The notes under the pieces are model-generated. The model was not told where the DNA came from. It was given only the letters and a program-made list of their open reading frames with translations, and made no database searches. From positions 50,312-114,311 of the forward strand of contig JASDSW010000007.1 in assembly GCA_041441555.1 (NCBI GenBank): a stretch of DNA of 64,000 nt, read 5' to 3'. Numbering within the stretch: the stretch's first letter is position 1; each line of letters begins with the position of its first letter. Shown here in pieces: positions 55,027 through 63,136 of the stretch. Both the position numbers and the translations under genes were made by a program. The DNA is from Pseudaeromonas sp041441555. GTDB taxonomy: Bacteria; Pseudomonadota; Gammaproteobacteria; Enterobacterales; Aeromonadaceae.

Positions 55027-56277
55027 TCAGGGCAGTGTCTGTTCGAGGCGCCACAGATCAGCCAACGGCTCCCGTTGACGCACCAGGTGTGCCGTATCGC
55101 CATCCACCAGCAGCTCGGCCGCCCGGGGCCGCGCGTTGTAGTTGGATGACATGGAGAAGCCATAGGCACCGGCGGAGCGCACCACCAGCAGATCGCCCTG
55201 GGCCAACCCCAGTTCCCGATCCTTGCCCAGGAAGTCGCCGGTCTCACAGACCGGACCCACCACGTCGTAGCGACGCAGCGGCCGTTGCAGACTCTTGTCG
55301 GCCGGAATGATGTTCATCCAGGCACCATACAGCGAGGGACGGATCAGATCGTTCATCGCCGCATCCACCAGGGCAAAGTGACGCTCCTCGCCCTCCTTCA
55401 GGTACTCGACGCGGGTCAGCAGCACACCGGCGTTGGCAATGATGGCGCGGCCCGGTTCGAAGATCAGTTGCAGGTCGCGTCCGGCCAGCTTGGCCTTCAG
55501 CGCGGCGGCATACTGTTCCGGATGGGGCGGGTTCTCGTCGCTGTAGTTGACGCCCAGGCCACCACCGACATCCAGATGGTGGATATGGATGCCTTCGGCC
55601 GCCAGACGGTCGATCAGCGCCAGCAGACGATCCATCGCCTCGAGGAAGGGCTCGAGTTCGGTCAGTTGGGAGCCGATGTGGCAGTCGATGCCAACGATCT
55701 CGATGTTCGGCAGCTGGGCCGCCTGGTGATAGAGTGCGACGGCGCGCTCGATGGGCACCCCGAACTTGTTCTGCTTGAGACCGGTGGAGATGTAGGGGTG
55801 GGTGCCGGCATCGATATCCGGATTGACTCGCACCGAGATGCGCGCCGTCTGCCCCATCTCGGCGGCAACCCGGTTCAGCCGTTCGAGTTCTGCCTCCGAC
55901 TCCAGATTGAAGCAGAGGATCTGCTGCTCCAGCGCATAGCGCATCTCGGCTTCGCTCTTGGCAACCCCGGAGAAGACCACCTTGGATGGGTCACCACCGG
56001 CCGCCACGACGCGCGCCAGTTCACCACCGGAAACGATGTCGAACCCGGAGCCCAGGCGGGCCAGCAGGTTGAGGATCGCCAGGTTGCCGTTTGCCTTGAC
56101 CGCATAACAGATCAGGTGCGGCACATCGCCTGCCGCCTGATCGAAGGCGTGCCAATGGCGTTCCAGCGTGGCGCGCGAGTAGACATACAGCGGTGTCCCA
56201 TGCTGGGCGGCGAGTTCGGAGAGGTTGCACCCTTCGGCGAAGAGCTGGCCATTTTCCCGGTAGTTAAAATAATCCAT
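55027..56277 (-). CDS. lysA: Diaminopimelate decarboxylase
   Basis: LysA removes carbon dioxide from meso-diaminopimelate to give L-lysine. The 416-residue PLP enzyme has the PLP lysine in YAVKANGNLAILN, HHLDVGGGLGVNY, the phosphate-binding EPGRAI and CETGDFLG near the C-terminus. An AAGGAA ribosome binding site lies 11 bases before the ATG. Unlike in E. coli, lysA is inside the lptM-dapF operon rather than next to lysR; this arrangement is common in other gammaproteobacteria. Confidence 0.97.
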   Translation of the reverse strand: MDYFNYRENGQLFAEGCNLSELAAQHGTPLYVYSRATLERHWHAFDQAAGDVPHLICYAVKANGNLAILNLLARLGSGFDIVSGGELARVVAAGGDPSKVVFSGVAKSEAEMRYALEQQILCFNLESEAELERLNRVAAEMGQTARISVRVNPDIDAGTHPYISTGLKQNKFGVPIERAVALYHQAAQLPNIEIVGIDCHIGSQLTELEPFLEAMDRLLALIDRLAAEGIHIHHLDVGGGLGVNYSDENPPHPEQYAAALKAKLAGRDLQLIFEPGRAIIANAGVLLTRVEYLKEGEERHFALVDAAMNDLIRPSLYGAWMNIIPADKSLQRPLRRYDVVGPVCETGDFLGKDRELGLAQGDLLVVRSAGAYGFSMSSNYNARPRAAELLVDGDTAHLVRQREPLADLWRLEQTLP

Positions 56278-56333
56278 TTATTCTGATGTTCCTTTCATTG
56301 AGGCGAAGGTGACTGCAGGGGCAACGGTCACAC

Positions 56334-56510
56334 TCAGGGTTGGGCATCGACCGGCGATTCCTTGGCCGGTTGGGTCGCAGTTGGTGCTGGCTGCTGCGTC
56401 GACGCGTCGACGGGCTTCTTTTCTTCTTTCGGCATGGTCAGCGGCCCCTTCAGGCCACACCCCGTCAACAGCAGGGCCGCGCAGGCCCAGACAAGCATGA
56501 GTTTCTTCAT
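56334..56510 (-). CDS. lptM: LPS assembly lipoprotein LptM
   Basis: LptM (YifL) helps mature the LptD outer-membrane translocon for lipopolysaccharide. The 58-residue product has a signal ending in the lipobox LLTGC, followed by the family signature CGLKGPLTMP, then a short low-complexity tail rich in Pro, Gln and Thr. ATG 56510 is chosen because it begins the signal (MKKLML). It leads the lysA operon and diverges from cyaY, as in E. coli. Confidence 0.92.
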   Translation of the reverse strand: MKKLMLVWACAALLLTGCGLKGPLTMPKEEKKPVDASTQQPAPTATQPAKESPVDAQP

Positions 56511-56541
56511 CGATCGCGTGCGAAAAAGCAAATTGGCCCTC

Positions 56542-56547
56542 TATAAT
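56542..56547 (+). promoter_or_regulatory. Possible -10 element for cyaY
   Basis: A perfect TATAAT lies 38 bases before the cyaY ATG in the lptM/cyaY divergent gap. The -35 is poor. Confidence 0.4.
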
Positions 56548-56584
56548 CGCACTCATCCTTTTAAATGCAATAGGACAGCCCCAG

Positions 56585-56911
56585 ATGAAAGAGAGCGAAT
56601 TCCATGCCCTGGCCGAGGCCCAGTTTCTGGCCATCGAAGAGGCGGTCGAGGCCGCGACCGAGCGCTCCGATGCGGATATTGATGCCGATACCAGCGGTGG
56701 GGTTCTGACCCTGAGCTTTGCCAATCAGTCGAAGATCATCATCAACAAGCAGGCGCCGCTGAGCCAGATCTGGGTCGCCACCCGCGCCAACGGGTACCAC
56801 TTCGACTACCGGGACGGCCAGTGGATCGACAACCGCGAAGGACACGAGCTGATGGCGCTGCTCACCCAGGCCTGCAGCGAACAGGCCGGCCTGCCCGTCG
56901 AGCTGAACTGA
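56585..56911 (+). CDS. cyaY: Iron-sulfur assembly protein CyaY (frataxin)
   Basis: CyaY is the bacterial frataxin, an iron-binding regulator of IscS. The 108-residue product has the acidic N-terminal helix (ESEFHALAEAQFLAIEEAVE), the beta-sheet with GGVLTLSFANQSKIIINKQ, and the conserved QIWVATRANGYHF, which includes the tryptophan patch used to bind IscS. It is followed by a short hairpin. Confidence 0.95.
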   Translation: MKESEFHALAEAQFLAIEEAVEAATERSDADIDADTSGGVLTLSFANQSKIIINKQAPLSQIWVATRANGYHFDYRDGQWIDNREGHELMALLTQACSEQAGLPVELN

Positions 56912-56916
56912 CTCAT

Positions 56917-56935
56917 GAGGCACCTCGGGTGCCTC
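56917..56935 (+). terminator. Hairpin terminator of cyaY
   Basis: Eight-bp perfect arms GAGGCACC/GGTGCCTC with loop TCG lie 6 bases after the stop. The T-tract is weak. Confidence 0.6.
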
Positions 56936-56964
56936 TACTTCTCTCCGCGCCCTCAGGAGTTCCC

Positions 56965-57258
56965 ATGAGCAAACCGATCATCGATATCTACTACTGCCGC
57001 CAATGCAACTGGCTGCTGCGCTCCGCCTGGATGGCTCAGGAGCTGCTCGCCACCTTCAGCGAGGAGCTGGGCTCGGTCAATCTGCATCCGGACACCGGTG
57101 GCCACTTCGAGATCCTGCTCGACGGCGTGACCCTGTGGGAGCGCAAACGTGACGGCGGCTTCCCGGAGATCAAGGTGCTCAAGCAGAAGGTGCGTGATGT
57201 CATCGACCCCGAACGCGATCTGGGCCATGTGGATCGACAGACCCCGGTCGGCAACTGA
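56965..57258 (+). CDS. SelW/SelT/SelH-family redox protein (Cys form)
   Basis: The 97-residue product is of the Rdx family (SelT/W/H), thioredoxin-like proteins that in many organisms carry selenocysteine. Here the motif is CRQC (residues 11-14), so it is the cysteine version. The family segments CNWLLRSAWMAQELL, GGHFEILLDG and KRDGGFPEIKVLKQKVRD are clear. A cytoplasmic redox role is likely but the partner is unknown. AGGAGT precedes the ATG at 56965. Confidence 0.87.
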   Translation: MSKPIIDIYYCRQCNWLLRSAWMAQELLATFSEELGSVNLHPDTGGHFEILLDGVTLWERKRDGGFPEIKVLKQKVRDVIDPERDLGHVDRQTPVGN

Positions 57259-57392
57259 CGGCGCGCCAAGCCCCAGAACAAAACAGCACAGAACAAAACT
57301 GGCAATCGATTGACCAATAAAGCAGTTCGTAACGGAACCCATCGGATCTATCGTCTAGCGCATGGAGATATCCACCATGCGACGAGGTTGCC

Positions 57393-57620
57393 ATGTCCTT
57401 CGGTTCACTGCTTGTTCATGAATACAGAGCCATCACCACCACCCTCTCGGTGACCGATCATCGGGAGCCCCTCCCCGAGCTGGAGCCCTGGCAGCTCCAC
57501 TCTCTCGAATCCTTCGTGCTGGCGCCCGGCCCGGCTTGGCGCCTGTTGCGCTCGCTGTTTACCCGCGATGCCGAGGATACCAACCTGCAAGACGAGCTGG
57601 GCAAGCTGGCCCAGCGCTGA
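57393..57620 (+). CDS. Small protein of unknown function
   Basis: I do not recognise this 75-residue product. It has no signal peptide or membrane segment; it contains a Trp-Leu-rich middle (ELEPWQLHSLESF) and an acidic end. A GAGG ribosome binding site precedes the ATG and a strong terminator follows, which supports a real gene. It lies 134 bases after the SelW-like gene on the same strand. Confidence 0.6.
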   Translation: MSFGSLLVHEYRAITTTLSVTDHREPLPELEPWQLHSLESFVLAPGPAWRLLRSLFTRDAEDTNLQDELGKLAQR

Positions 57621-57673
57621 AACCGGCCATTCCTACCACTCATCCATTCCACGCACTGCAGAGACCACCATTT

Positions 57674-57699
57674 AGACGCCCTCCGGCGTCTTTTTTTTT
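57674..57699 (+). terminator. Terminator after the small gene
   Basis: A 7-bp stem AGACGCC/GGCGTCT (57674-57680 with 57685-57691) with loop CTCC is followed by nine T residues. Confidence 0.9.
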
Positions 57700-57738
57700 G
57701 TCGGCGATTTCCGCCTCGACGCGCCGGACGCTGTGGCG

Positions 57739-57769
57739 GAAAAAAACATCCCGGGCTTGCCCGGGATGT
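57739..57769 (-). terminator. Terminator of the peptide ABC transporter operon
   Basis: An 11-bp GC-rich stem (57746-57756 with 57759-57769) is followed on the minus strand by six T residues. It closes the operon 27 bases after the binding-protein stop. Confidence 0.85.
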
Positions 57770-57796
57770 CGTGGTGTGGCGGGATCATCTCGCTGC

Positions 57797-59311
57797 TCAT
57801 TGTACCGAAACATTCTCCCAGTAGAAGGTGCCGAGGATGTTGGCAAAATCCAGTCCCTGCACCCGCTTGTTGTAGGCCACCTGCAACGGACTCCAGGCCA
57901 GCGGAATGGTCCAGCCCTGGTCGACCAGGGTGCCGTACAGCTCGTGATAGAGCGCCTTGCGCTGGGTCTGATCGGTCGCCTTGCCCGCTTTTTCTATCGT
58001 CGCCTTGTAACCCGGGAACCAGGGCCAATCGCCCTCCACCCCATAGAAGTTGCGGAACGGACGCGCCACCGAGGCGCCGACGAAGTAGTTGGCCGGATCG
58101 ACGTTGGCATCACCGGTGCCGTGCACCACCAGATCGAAGTCGCCCTTGAACAGGGTCGGGAAGAAGGTGGCGTTGTCCAGCGGGTTGAGGCGGCTCTTGA
58201 TGCCAACCTGAGCCAACTGCTGCTGGATCACCTGGGCGACATCCAGCAACCCGGAGACATTCTGCACCAGGATGCTGTACTCATGGTTCGGATCCAGCTT
58301 GCTGTTGGCGAGCAGCGCCTTGGCCTTCTGGGGGTCATAGCCATAATGGTTGGCGAGATCGGCCGGATAGGCCCAGGAGGCGGCGGTGACTGGCAGCGAG
58401 GTCAGATTACCCTGTCCGTGGAAGGCCAGTTGATTGATCGCCTGCCGGTCGATGGCATAGTTCAGCGCCTGACGCACCGGTTGGGCATCGAACGGCGGGT
58501 GCTTGAGGTTGACGGTCAGCGCCGAATAGCTGGAGCCGAGTTCGTTATGGGCGGTGGCCAGTTCAGGCTCCTGCTGCAGGGCGGCGATATCGGCGTAGCT
58601 GACCCCGACGATCACATCGGCCGAGCCAGACTTCAGGTTCAGCAGTCGCGCCTGATCATCGAGGATCGGCTTGACCACCAGGCTCTGCAGCTTGGGTTTG
58701 CCCGGCTGCCAATAATCGGCAAAGCGGGTGAAGGTGACGTGATCGCCCTCCTCGTTCTCGGCAATCTGGAACGGACCGGTGCCGACCGGATGGTTGTTGA
58801 TCGTCGCCAGGCTCTCCTTCGGGTAGATGAACAGCCGGGCCAGGCCGTCGAGTGCCAGGTTGGTCGGGCCGTCGTAGATCACCTTGACGGTATAGTCATC
58901 GATCTTGACCGCCCCCTTGGCGTTGACGAAGCGATCGCCGAGGTGATGACCAATCTTCTGATCCCGCGCCCGTTCGATGGACCACAGCACGTCATCGGCC
59001 TTCAGCTCGCGACCGTTGTGAAATTTGACCCCCTTGCGGAAATAGAGTGTGTATTCGGAACCATCCGGGCTCACCGTCCAGCGCTCCGCCAGCCACGGCT
59101 TGACGGTCTGACCAACGATGCGCAGCGGCGCCTCGAAGACGATGGCCTTCAGATCGTCATTGTTGACGTCATAGAAGGGATCCCAGGTGTTCAGATCGAT
59201 GTTGACCGCCAGCGTCAGGCTCTTCCCTTCCTCGGCGCTCGCCACCCCACTCCAACTGGCGCCCGATGCGGCGGCCAGAACCAGCAATCCACTGACAATT
59301 ATCTTATGCAT
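57797..59311 (-). CDS. Peptide-type ABC transporter substrate-binding protein
   Basis: This periplasmic binding protein belongs to the SBP family 5 (oligopeptide/dipeptide/nickel). The 504-residue product has a signal peptide (cleavage near ASA-EEG) and family segments AERWTVSPDGSEYTLYFRKGVKFHNG, YPKESLATINNHPVGTGPF and VRQALNYAIDRQAI. The ligand is unknown. It is the last gene of the operon, 35 bases after the URO-D-like gene, and ends at a terminator. Having the binding protein last rather than first is unusual for Dpp/Opp systems. Confidence 0.9.
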   Translation of the reverse strand: MHKIIVSGLLVLAAASGASWSGVASAEEGKSLTLAVNIDLNTWDPFYDVNNDDLKAIVFEAPLRIVGQTVKPWLAERWTVSPDGSEYTLYFRKGVKFHNGRELKADDVLWSIERARDQKIGHHLGDRFVNAKGAVKIDDYTVKVIYDGPTNLALDGLARLFIYPKESLATINNHPVGTGPFQIAENEEGDHVTFTRFADYWQPGKPKLQSLVVKPILDDQARLLNLKSGSADVIVGVSYADIAALQQEPELATAHNELGSSYSALTVNLKHPPFDAQPVRQALNYAIDRQAINQLAFHGQGNLTSLPVTAASWAYPADLANHYGYDPQKAKALLANSKLDPNHEYSILVQNVSGLLDVAQVIQQQLAQVGIKSRLNPLDNATFFPTLFKGDFDLVVHGTGDANVDPANYFVGASVARPFRNFYGVEGDWPWFPGYKATIEKAGKATDQTQRKALYHELYGTLVDQGWTIPLAWSPLQVAYNKRVQGLDFANILGTFYWENVSVQ

Positions 59312-59346
59312 AGTCCTACTCCGTTTCGTTTTTATGCCGGGTTGCC

Positions 59347-60393
59347 TCATGCAACCTGGGGTTCCCGTTGTTGCAGTTGCTGCAGTTGCTGCAGTTGCTG
59401 CAGGGTCTGTCGAATCGCCTGCAGGTTATCGCCCGGGGTCCGGGCATCGATGACACAGGTCGGCGCCAGCAGAAAACCACCGCCAGAGCCCTCCTGCACC
59501 GCCGCCCGCACCATGTTGCTCACCTGCAGCGGGTTGAGCAGATGCAGGCTTTGATTGTCCAGACCACCAGAGAGCGCCGTGTTGGTCAGCGCCCGCGCCT
59601 GGCGGATGCTGGTGCCGCTGCCGTGGTTGTTCCAGTTGATGAACTCGACCGGATAATCGGCCAGTTGCGAGAACATCAGCTGACTGCGGCACAGGTGCAG
59701 CATGTTGACGCGCGCCCCCTGTTGCCGGGCGTGTTGCAGGATCTCGAGGTCGTAACGGCGGCCAAATTCGCGATACTGCTCCTCGCGAGAGAGCAGCTCG
59801 AAGTTGGCCAACTGCGAGGCGAAGAAGAAGCCATCCACCCCGGCCTGCAGGCTGGCGCTGACGAAGTTGCGCGTCACCCGGGTGATGGTGGCCAGCGCGG
59901 CGTGCAGCGCCTCGGGCTCCTCCTCCAGGTAGTACTGGATCAAGGCCGGAGAGGCCTCGTTACCGAGCAGCTTCCAGGCCAGGGTCAGTGGGCTGAAGAT
60001 GGTCATCAGGATCGGCGCCTCATCGCCCACCCGCTGCTTCACCGCCTGGATCATCTCCAGTTCGCGCTCGAGCGCCCCCTGATTGACATCCAGCTCGCCG
60101 AGTTCGAACCAATCCGCGGCCGAACGAATCACCGGCTCATTCATCACCGGCGCCACCCAGTCGTGGCGCGAGTAGCGAATGGCGGCGCCCCAGTCCTGGA
60201 CGCTATACAGGCCGCTGGGGGTCAACTTCAGCAGATCCAGATCGAACTCGCGGTAGAGGCGATAGGTGCTCTCCGCCAGCCGTTGCGGACCGCGATCCTG
60301 CAGGTGATAGTGCACCCACATGCTCAGCGGCGTGCGATCCACCGCCTCGCCGCGAATGGTGGCCTCGATGCGTTGCCACTTGCTCATCGTCAT
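59347..60393 (-). CDS. URO-D/MtaA-family methyltransferase-like protein
   Basis: The 348-residue product fits the uroporphyrinogen decarboxylase / MtaA-type TIM-barrel family, whose members move methyl groups to or from corrinoids or thiols using zinc. A possible zinc site is visible: HLC in MLHLCRSQ and a later Cys in LAPTCVIDARTP, which is where MtaA-like proteins place ligands. A true haem-pathway HemE seems unlikely because the arginine-rich HemE N-terminus is missing. AAGGAG precedes ATG 60393, which overlaps the upstream ATPase gene by four bases. Its C-terminus carries a Gln-Leu repeat. The link to transport is unexplained. Confidence 0.75.
   Translation of the reverse strand: MTMSKWQRIEATIRGEAVDRTPLSMWVHYHLQDRGPQRLAESTYRLYREFDLDLLKLTPSGLYSVQDWGAAIRYSRHDWVAPVMNEPVIRSAADWFELGELDVNQGALERELEMIQAVKQRVGDEAPILMTIFSPLTLAWKLLGNEASPALIQYYLEEEPEALHAALATITRVTRNFVSASLQAGVDGFFFASQLANFELLSREEQYREFGRRYDLEILQHARQQGARVNMLHLCRSQLMFSQLADYPVEFINWNNHGSGTSIRQARALTNTALSGGLDNQSLHLLNPLQVSNMVRAAVQEGSGGGFLLAPTCVIDARTPGDNLQAIRQTLQQLQQLQQLQQREPQVA
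59377..59403. repeat. 9-bp tandem repeat in the URO-D-like gene
   Basis: Three perfect copies of TTGCTGCAG lie in tandem, with a partial copy before them. They encode QLQ repeats near the C-terminus, so copy changes keep the frame. Confidence 0.85.
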
Positions 60394-61220
60394 AGGGACT
60401 CCTTGTCGGTTGTTGTCTCCGGGTGGTACAGAAACGGCACCGGTGACGGCACGGCCGCCAGCAGTTTCCGGGTATAGGGGTGTTGCGGGTCGGCAAACAG
60501 CTCGCGACTGCTGGCCTGTTCCACCAGTTGGCCGCGATACATGACGCCGACCCGATCGCACAGCTGGCGCACCAGTTGAATGTCGTGCGAGATAAACAGG
60601 CAGCTCAGCCCCAGCCGGGCCTTCAGCTCCAGCAGCAGGTGCACGATCTGCCCCTTGACCGTCACATCCAGCGCCGAGACCGATTCGTCGCAGATCAACA
60701 GCTCGGGTTCGACGGCCAGGGCGCGGGCGATACAAATCCGCTGCAGCTGGCCACCGGAGAGCTGATGCGGGTAGCGCAACAGCACGAACGGCTCCAACCC
60801 CACCAGAGTCACCAGCTCCAGCAAGCGGGCCTGCCGGGCCTCCGGCTCCAGATGGAGGCGGTGAATATCCAGCGGCGCGCTCAGGCTGCGCGCTATGGAG
60901 TGGCGCGGATTCAGCGCCGAGAGCGGATCCTGAAAGACCACCTGCATCCGCCGGCGCACCGCCAGCAGGCGACCGCGGTCCGGGTGCAGACGCTCACCGG
61001 CGAAGTGGATCTCGCCGCTGGTCGGGCGCAGCAACTGTAGGATCGCCTTGGCGGTGGTCGATTTGCCGGAGCCCGACTCCCCGACCAGGCCGAAAAACTC
61101 GTGCGGTTGCAGCTCGAACGAGACATCGTTCACCGCCGGGAAGTGGCTGCGACAGCGCCACCAATGCCTCGACTCGGCAAAGTGGATCTGCAGATGACGA
61201 ACCGAGAGTAGAGGTGTCAT
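60390..61220 (-). CDS. Peptide ABC transporter ATPase (OppF/DppF type)
   Basis: This is the second ATP-binding subunit of the transporter. The 276-residue product has Walker A (GESGSGKSTTAK), the Q loop (VFQDPLSALNPRH), signature (LSGGQLQR) and Walker B (LLICDESVSALDV). The C-terminal HPYTRKLLAAVP region is typical of the OppF/DppF type. ATG 61220 overlaps the upstream gene by four bases. An in-frame upstream extension has no likeness and is rejected. Confidence 0.92.
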   Translation of the reverse strand: MTPLLSVRHLQIHFAESRHWWRCRSHFPAVNDVSFELQPHEFFGLVGESGSGKSTTAKAILQLLRPTSGEIHFAGERLHPDRGRLLAVRRRMQVVFQDPLSALNPRHSIARSLSAPLDIHRLHLEPEARQARLLELVTLVGLEPFVLLRYPHQLSGGQLQRICIARALAVEPELLICDESVSALDVTVKGQIVHLLLELKARLGLSCLFISHDIQLVRQLCDRVGVMYRGQLVEQASSRELFADPQHPYTRKLLAAVPSPVPFLYHPETTTDKESL

Positions 61221-62278
61221 AGGATGCGCTCCGCGACCGATAGCTCGGGGCGCCAGCAGGCGACCCTGTGTCCCGCCGCCACGGATTGCAGCGCGGGAGC
61301 CAACAAGCACTGGGTATGGCAATGACGGCAGCGCATGTGGAACGGGCAGCCGCCCGGGATGGTCTGCGCCGGGATCAGCTCGCTCTGACGCCCCAAGGGA
61401 TCGTGCAGGGCGGCCAGCAGGGTTCGGGTATACGGGTGACGCGGATCCTGAAACAGCGTCGCCGTCGCCGCCTCTTCGACCACCTGGCCGGCAAACATCA
61501 CCAGGATGCGATTGGCCAACCCGGCCAGCACGCCGAGGTCATGGGTGATCCAGATCATCGCCATGCCCAGCTCGCGCTGCAGCTCGCGCACCAGGGTCAG
61601 GATCTCGGCCTGAATCGTCACATCGAGATTCGAGGTCGCCTCGTCGGCGATCAGGATCCGCGGATTGTGGCTGATGGCCATGGCGATCATCGCCCGCTGC
61701 AGCATGCCCCCGGAGAACTCATGGGGGTACTGACGCATCCGCTGCTCGGGGCGCTGGATACCCACCCGATCCAGGAGTTCCAGCACCCGTTGCCGGCGCG
61801 CGCGCCGCGCCAGCGGTGGCGCCCCAAACTCCAGAATTTCGCCGATCTGATCCCCCAGCCGCATCGTCGGATTGAAGGCACTCAACGGATTCTGGAAGAT
61901 CATCGCCATCTCGCGGCCGCGCAGGCGTCGTAACGCCTCCGCCGACAACGGCTGTCCCTGATAGGCGATGCCTTGGCTGCTGAGCTGGGCCTGGGCCGGC
62001 AACAGCCCCAGCAGGGCGCGCACCGTCATGCTCTTGCCGGAGCCGCTCTCGCCGACCAGTCCCAGCACCTCGCCGGCCCGCAGCTCGAAGTGGATCCCCT
62101 TCAGCACTGGCCGAAGCTCCTGCTCGGTCGGCAACGAAACCCGCAGATCGCGAACCTGCAACACGGGAGGCGGCGTCTCGACCAGCCGCAGCCCCTCACT
62201 GGCCGTCGGCTTGAGATCCGGTTCGAACGAAGTCGGCGACCCGAGCCGGGTCAACAATGGAGTGGCAATATCAGCCAT
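61217..62278 (-). CDS. Peptide ABC transporter ATPase (OppD/DppD type)
   Basis: This is the first ATP-binding subunit. The 353-residue product has Walker A (GESGSGKSMTVRALLGLL), Q loop (IFQNPLSAFNP), signature (FSGGMLQRAMIAMA) and Walker B (ILIADEATSNLDV). The C-terminal cysteine-rich segment GGCPFHMRCRHCHTQC matches the oligopeptide/dipeptide ATPase zinc or iron-sulphur tail. The N-terminus is about 40 residues longer than DppD. It overlaps the permease gene upstream and oppF-like gene downstream. Confidence 0.92.
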   Translation of the reverse strand: MADIATPLLTRLGSPTSFEPDLKPTASEGLRLVETPPPVLQVRDLRVSLPTEQELRPVLKGIHFELRAGEVLGLVGESGSGKSMTVRALLGLLPAQAQLSSQGIAYQGQPLSAEALRRLRGREMAMIFQNPLSAFNPTMRLGDQIGEILEFGAPPLARRARRQRVLELLDRVGIQRPEQRMRQYPHEFSGGMLQRAMIAMAISHNPRILIADEATSNLDVTIQAEILTLVRELQRELGMAMIWITHDLGVLAGLANRILVMFAGQVVEEAATATLFQDPRHPYTRTLLAALHDPLGRQSELIPAQTIPGGCPFHMRCRHCHTQCLLAPALQSVAAGHRVACWRPELSVAERIL

Positions 62279-63128
62279 GGAGGCCTCCTCGTTTGGGATC
62301 CAGCACCTGACGCAGACTGTCGCTGAGCAGGTAGAGGGCGAGCACCAGCAGCGTCAAGGCCAGGCCCGGCACCAGCGCATACCAGGGCGCCTGCAGCAAA
62401 TAGGTCTTGCCGGTGCTGAGCATGCCGCCCCAGGAGGGGGCCGGCGGTGGCGCACCGAGGCCGAGAAAACTCAGGGCAGACTCCAGCAGCACGGCGCCCG
62501 CCATGCCGAGTGTCAGCTGAACCAGCAGAGCGGCCAGCAGGTTGGGCAATATCTCCTGATAGAGGATGCGGGCCGTGCCCGCCCCCAGGGCGCGCTGGGC
62601 CAACACATAGCCCTTCGCCTTCTCGACCAGCAGCGAGGCTCGTGTCAGACGGGCAAAGGCCGGGATGTTGACGATGGCGATCGCCACCAGCGCACTAAAC
62701 TGACTGCCGCCAAACACCGCCAGCATCACCACCGCCAGCAGCATGGCCGGGAAGGAGAGGATGGCGTTCATCAGACTCATCAGCAGGGTGTCGGCGATGC
62801 CGCCGTAGTAGCCGCTCAGCAACCCGAGATTGACGCCGACCAGCGCCGCCAACAGGATGGCGAACAGACCGGTACCCAGTGACAGCCGCGCCCCGAGCAG
62901 CAGGCGACTCCAGAGATCACGCCCAAACTCGTCGGTGCCCAGCAGATAGCCATGGCCCGGCGCCAGCAGGCGATCCGCCGGGTGCAACGCCAGCGGGTCA
63001 AACGGCGCCAAAACCGGGGCCAGCAGGGCCAGAACCAGCAGCGAACCGGTCAACAACAACCCCCATTTGCCTCTGGGCAACCGCCACAGGGCGAGGAACA
63101 GACGCCGCAGCGCTCGACGATCAGACAT
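62271..63128 (-). CDS. Peptide ABC transporter permease (DppC type)
   Basis: The 285-residue inner-membrane permease has an N-terminal membrane helix, the DppC-type segment HPADRLLAPGHGYLLGTDEFGRDLWSRLLLGARLSL, four or five more helices and the cytoplasmic EAA loop that contacts the ATPases (RLTRASLLVEKAKGYVLAQRALGAG). The ATG at 63128 has GAGG upstream; a TTG four codons earlier is the alternative. It overlaps the ATPase gene downstream. Confidence 0.92.
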   Translation of the reverse strand: MSDRRALRRLFLALWRLPRGKWGLLLTGSLLVLALLAPVLAPFDPLALHPADRLLAPGHGYLLGTDEFGRDLWSRLLLGARLSLGTGLFAILLAALVGVNLGLLSGYYGGIADTLLMSLMNAILSFPAMLLAVVMLAVFGGSQFSALVAIAIVNIPAFARLTRASLLVEKAKGYVLAQRALGAGTARILYQEILPNLLAALLVQLTLGMAGAVLLESALSFLGLGAPPPAPSWGGMLSTGKTYLLQAPWYALVPGLALTLLVLALYLLSDSLRQVLDPKRGGLHG

Positions 63129-63136
63129 CAGCCACC

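Noticed and set aside
57536..59554. A 672-codon open frame on the plus strand opposite the binding-protein gene
   Set aside because: It runs through two terminators and is antisense to a clear substrate-binding protein.
59347..60393. HemE, the haem-pathway uroporphyrinogen decarboxylase
   Set aside because: The substrate-binding arginine-rich N-terminus of HemE is missing, and the gene sits in a transporter operon. An MtaA-like role fits better.
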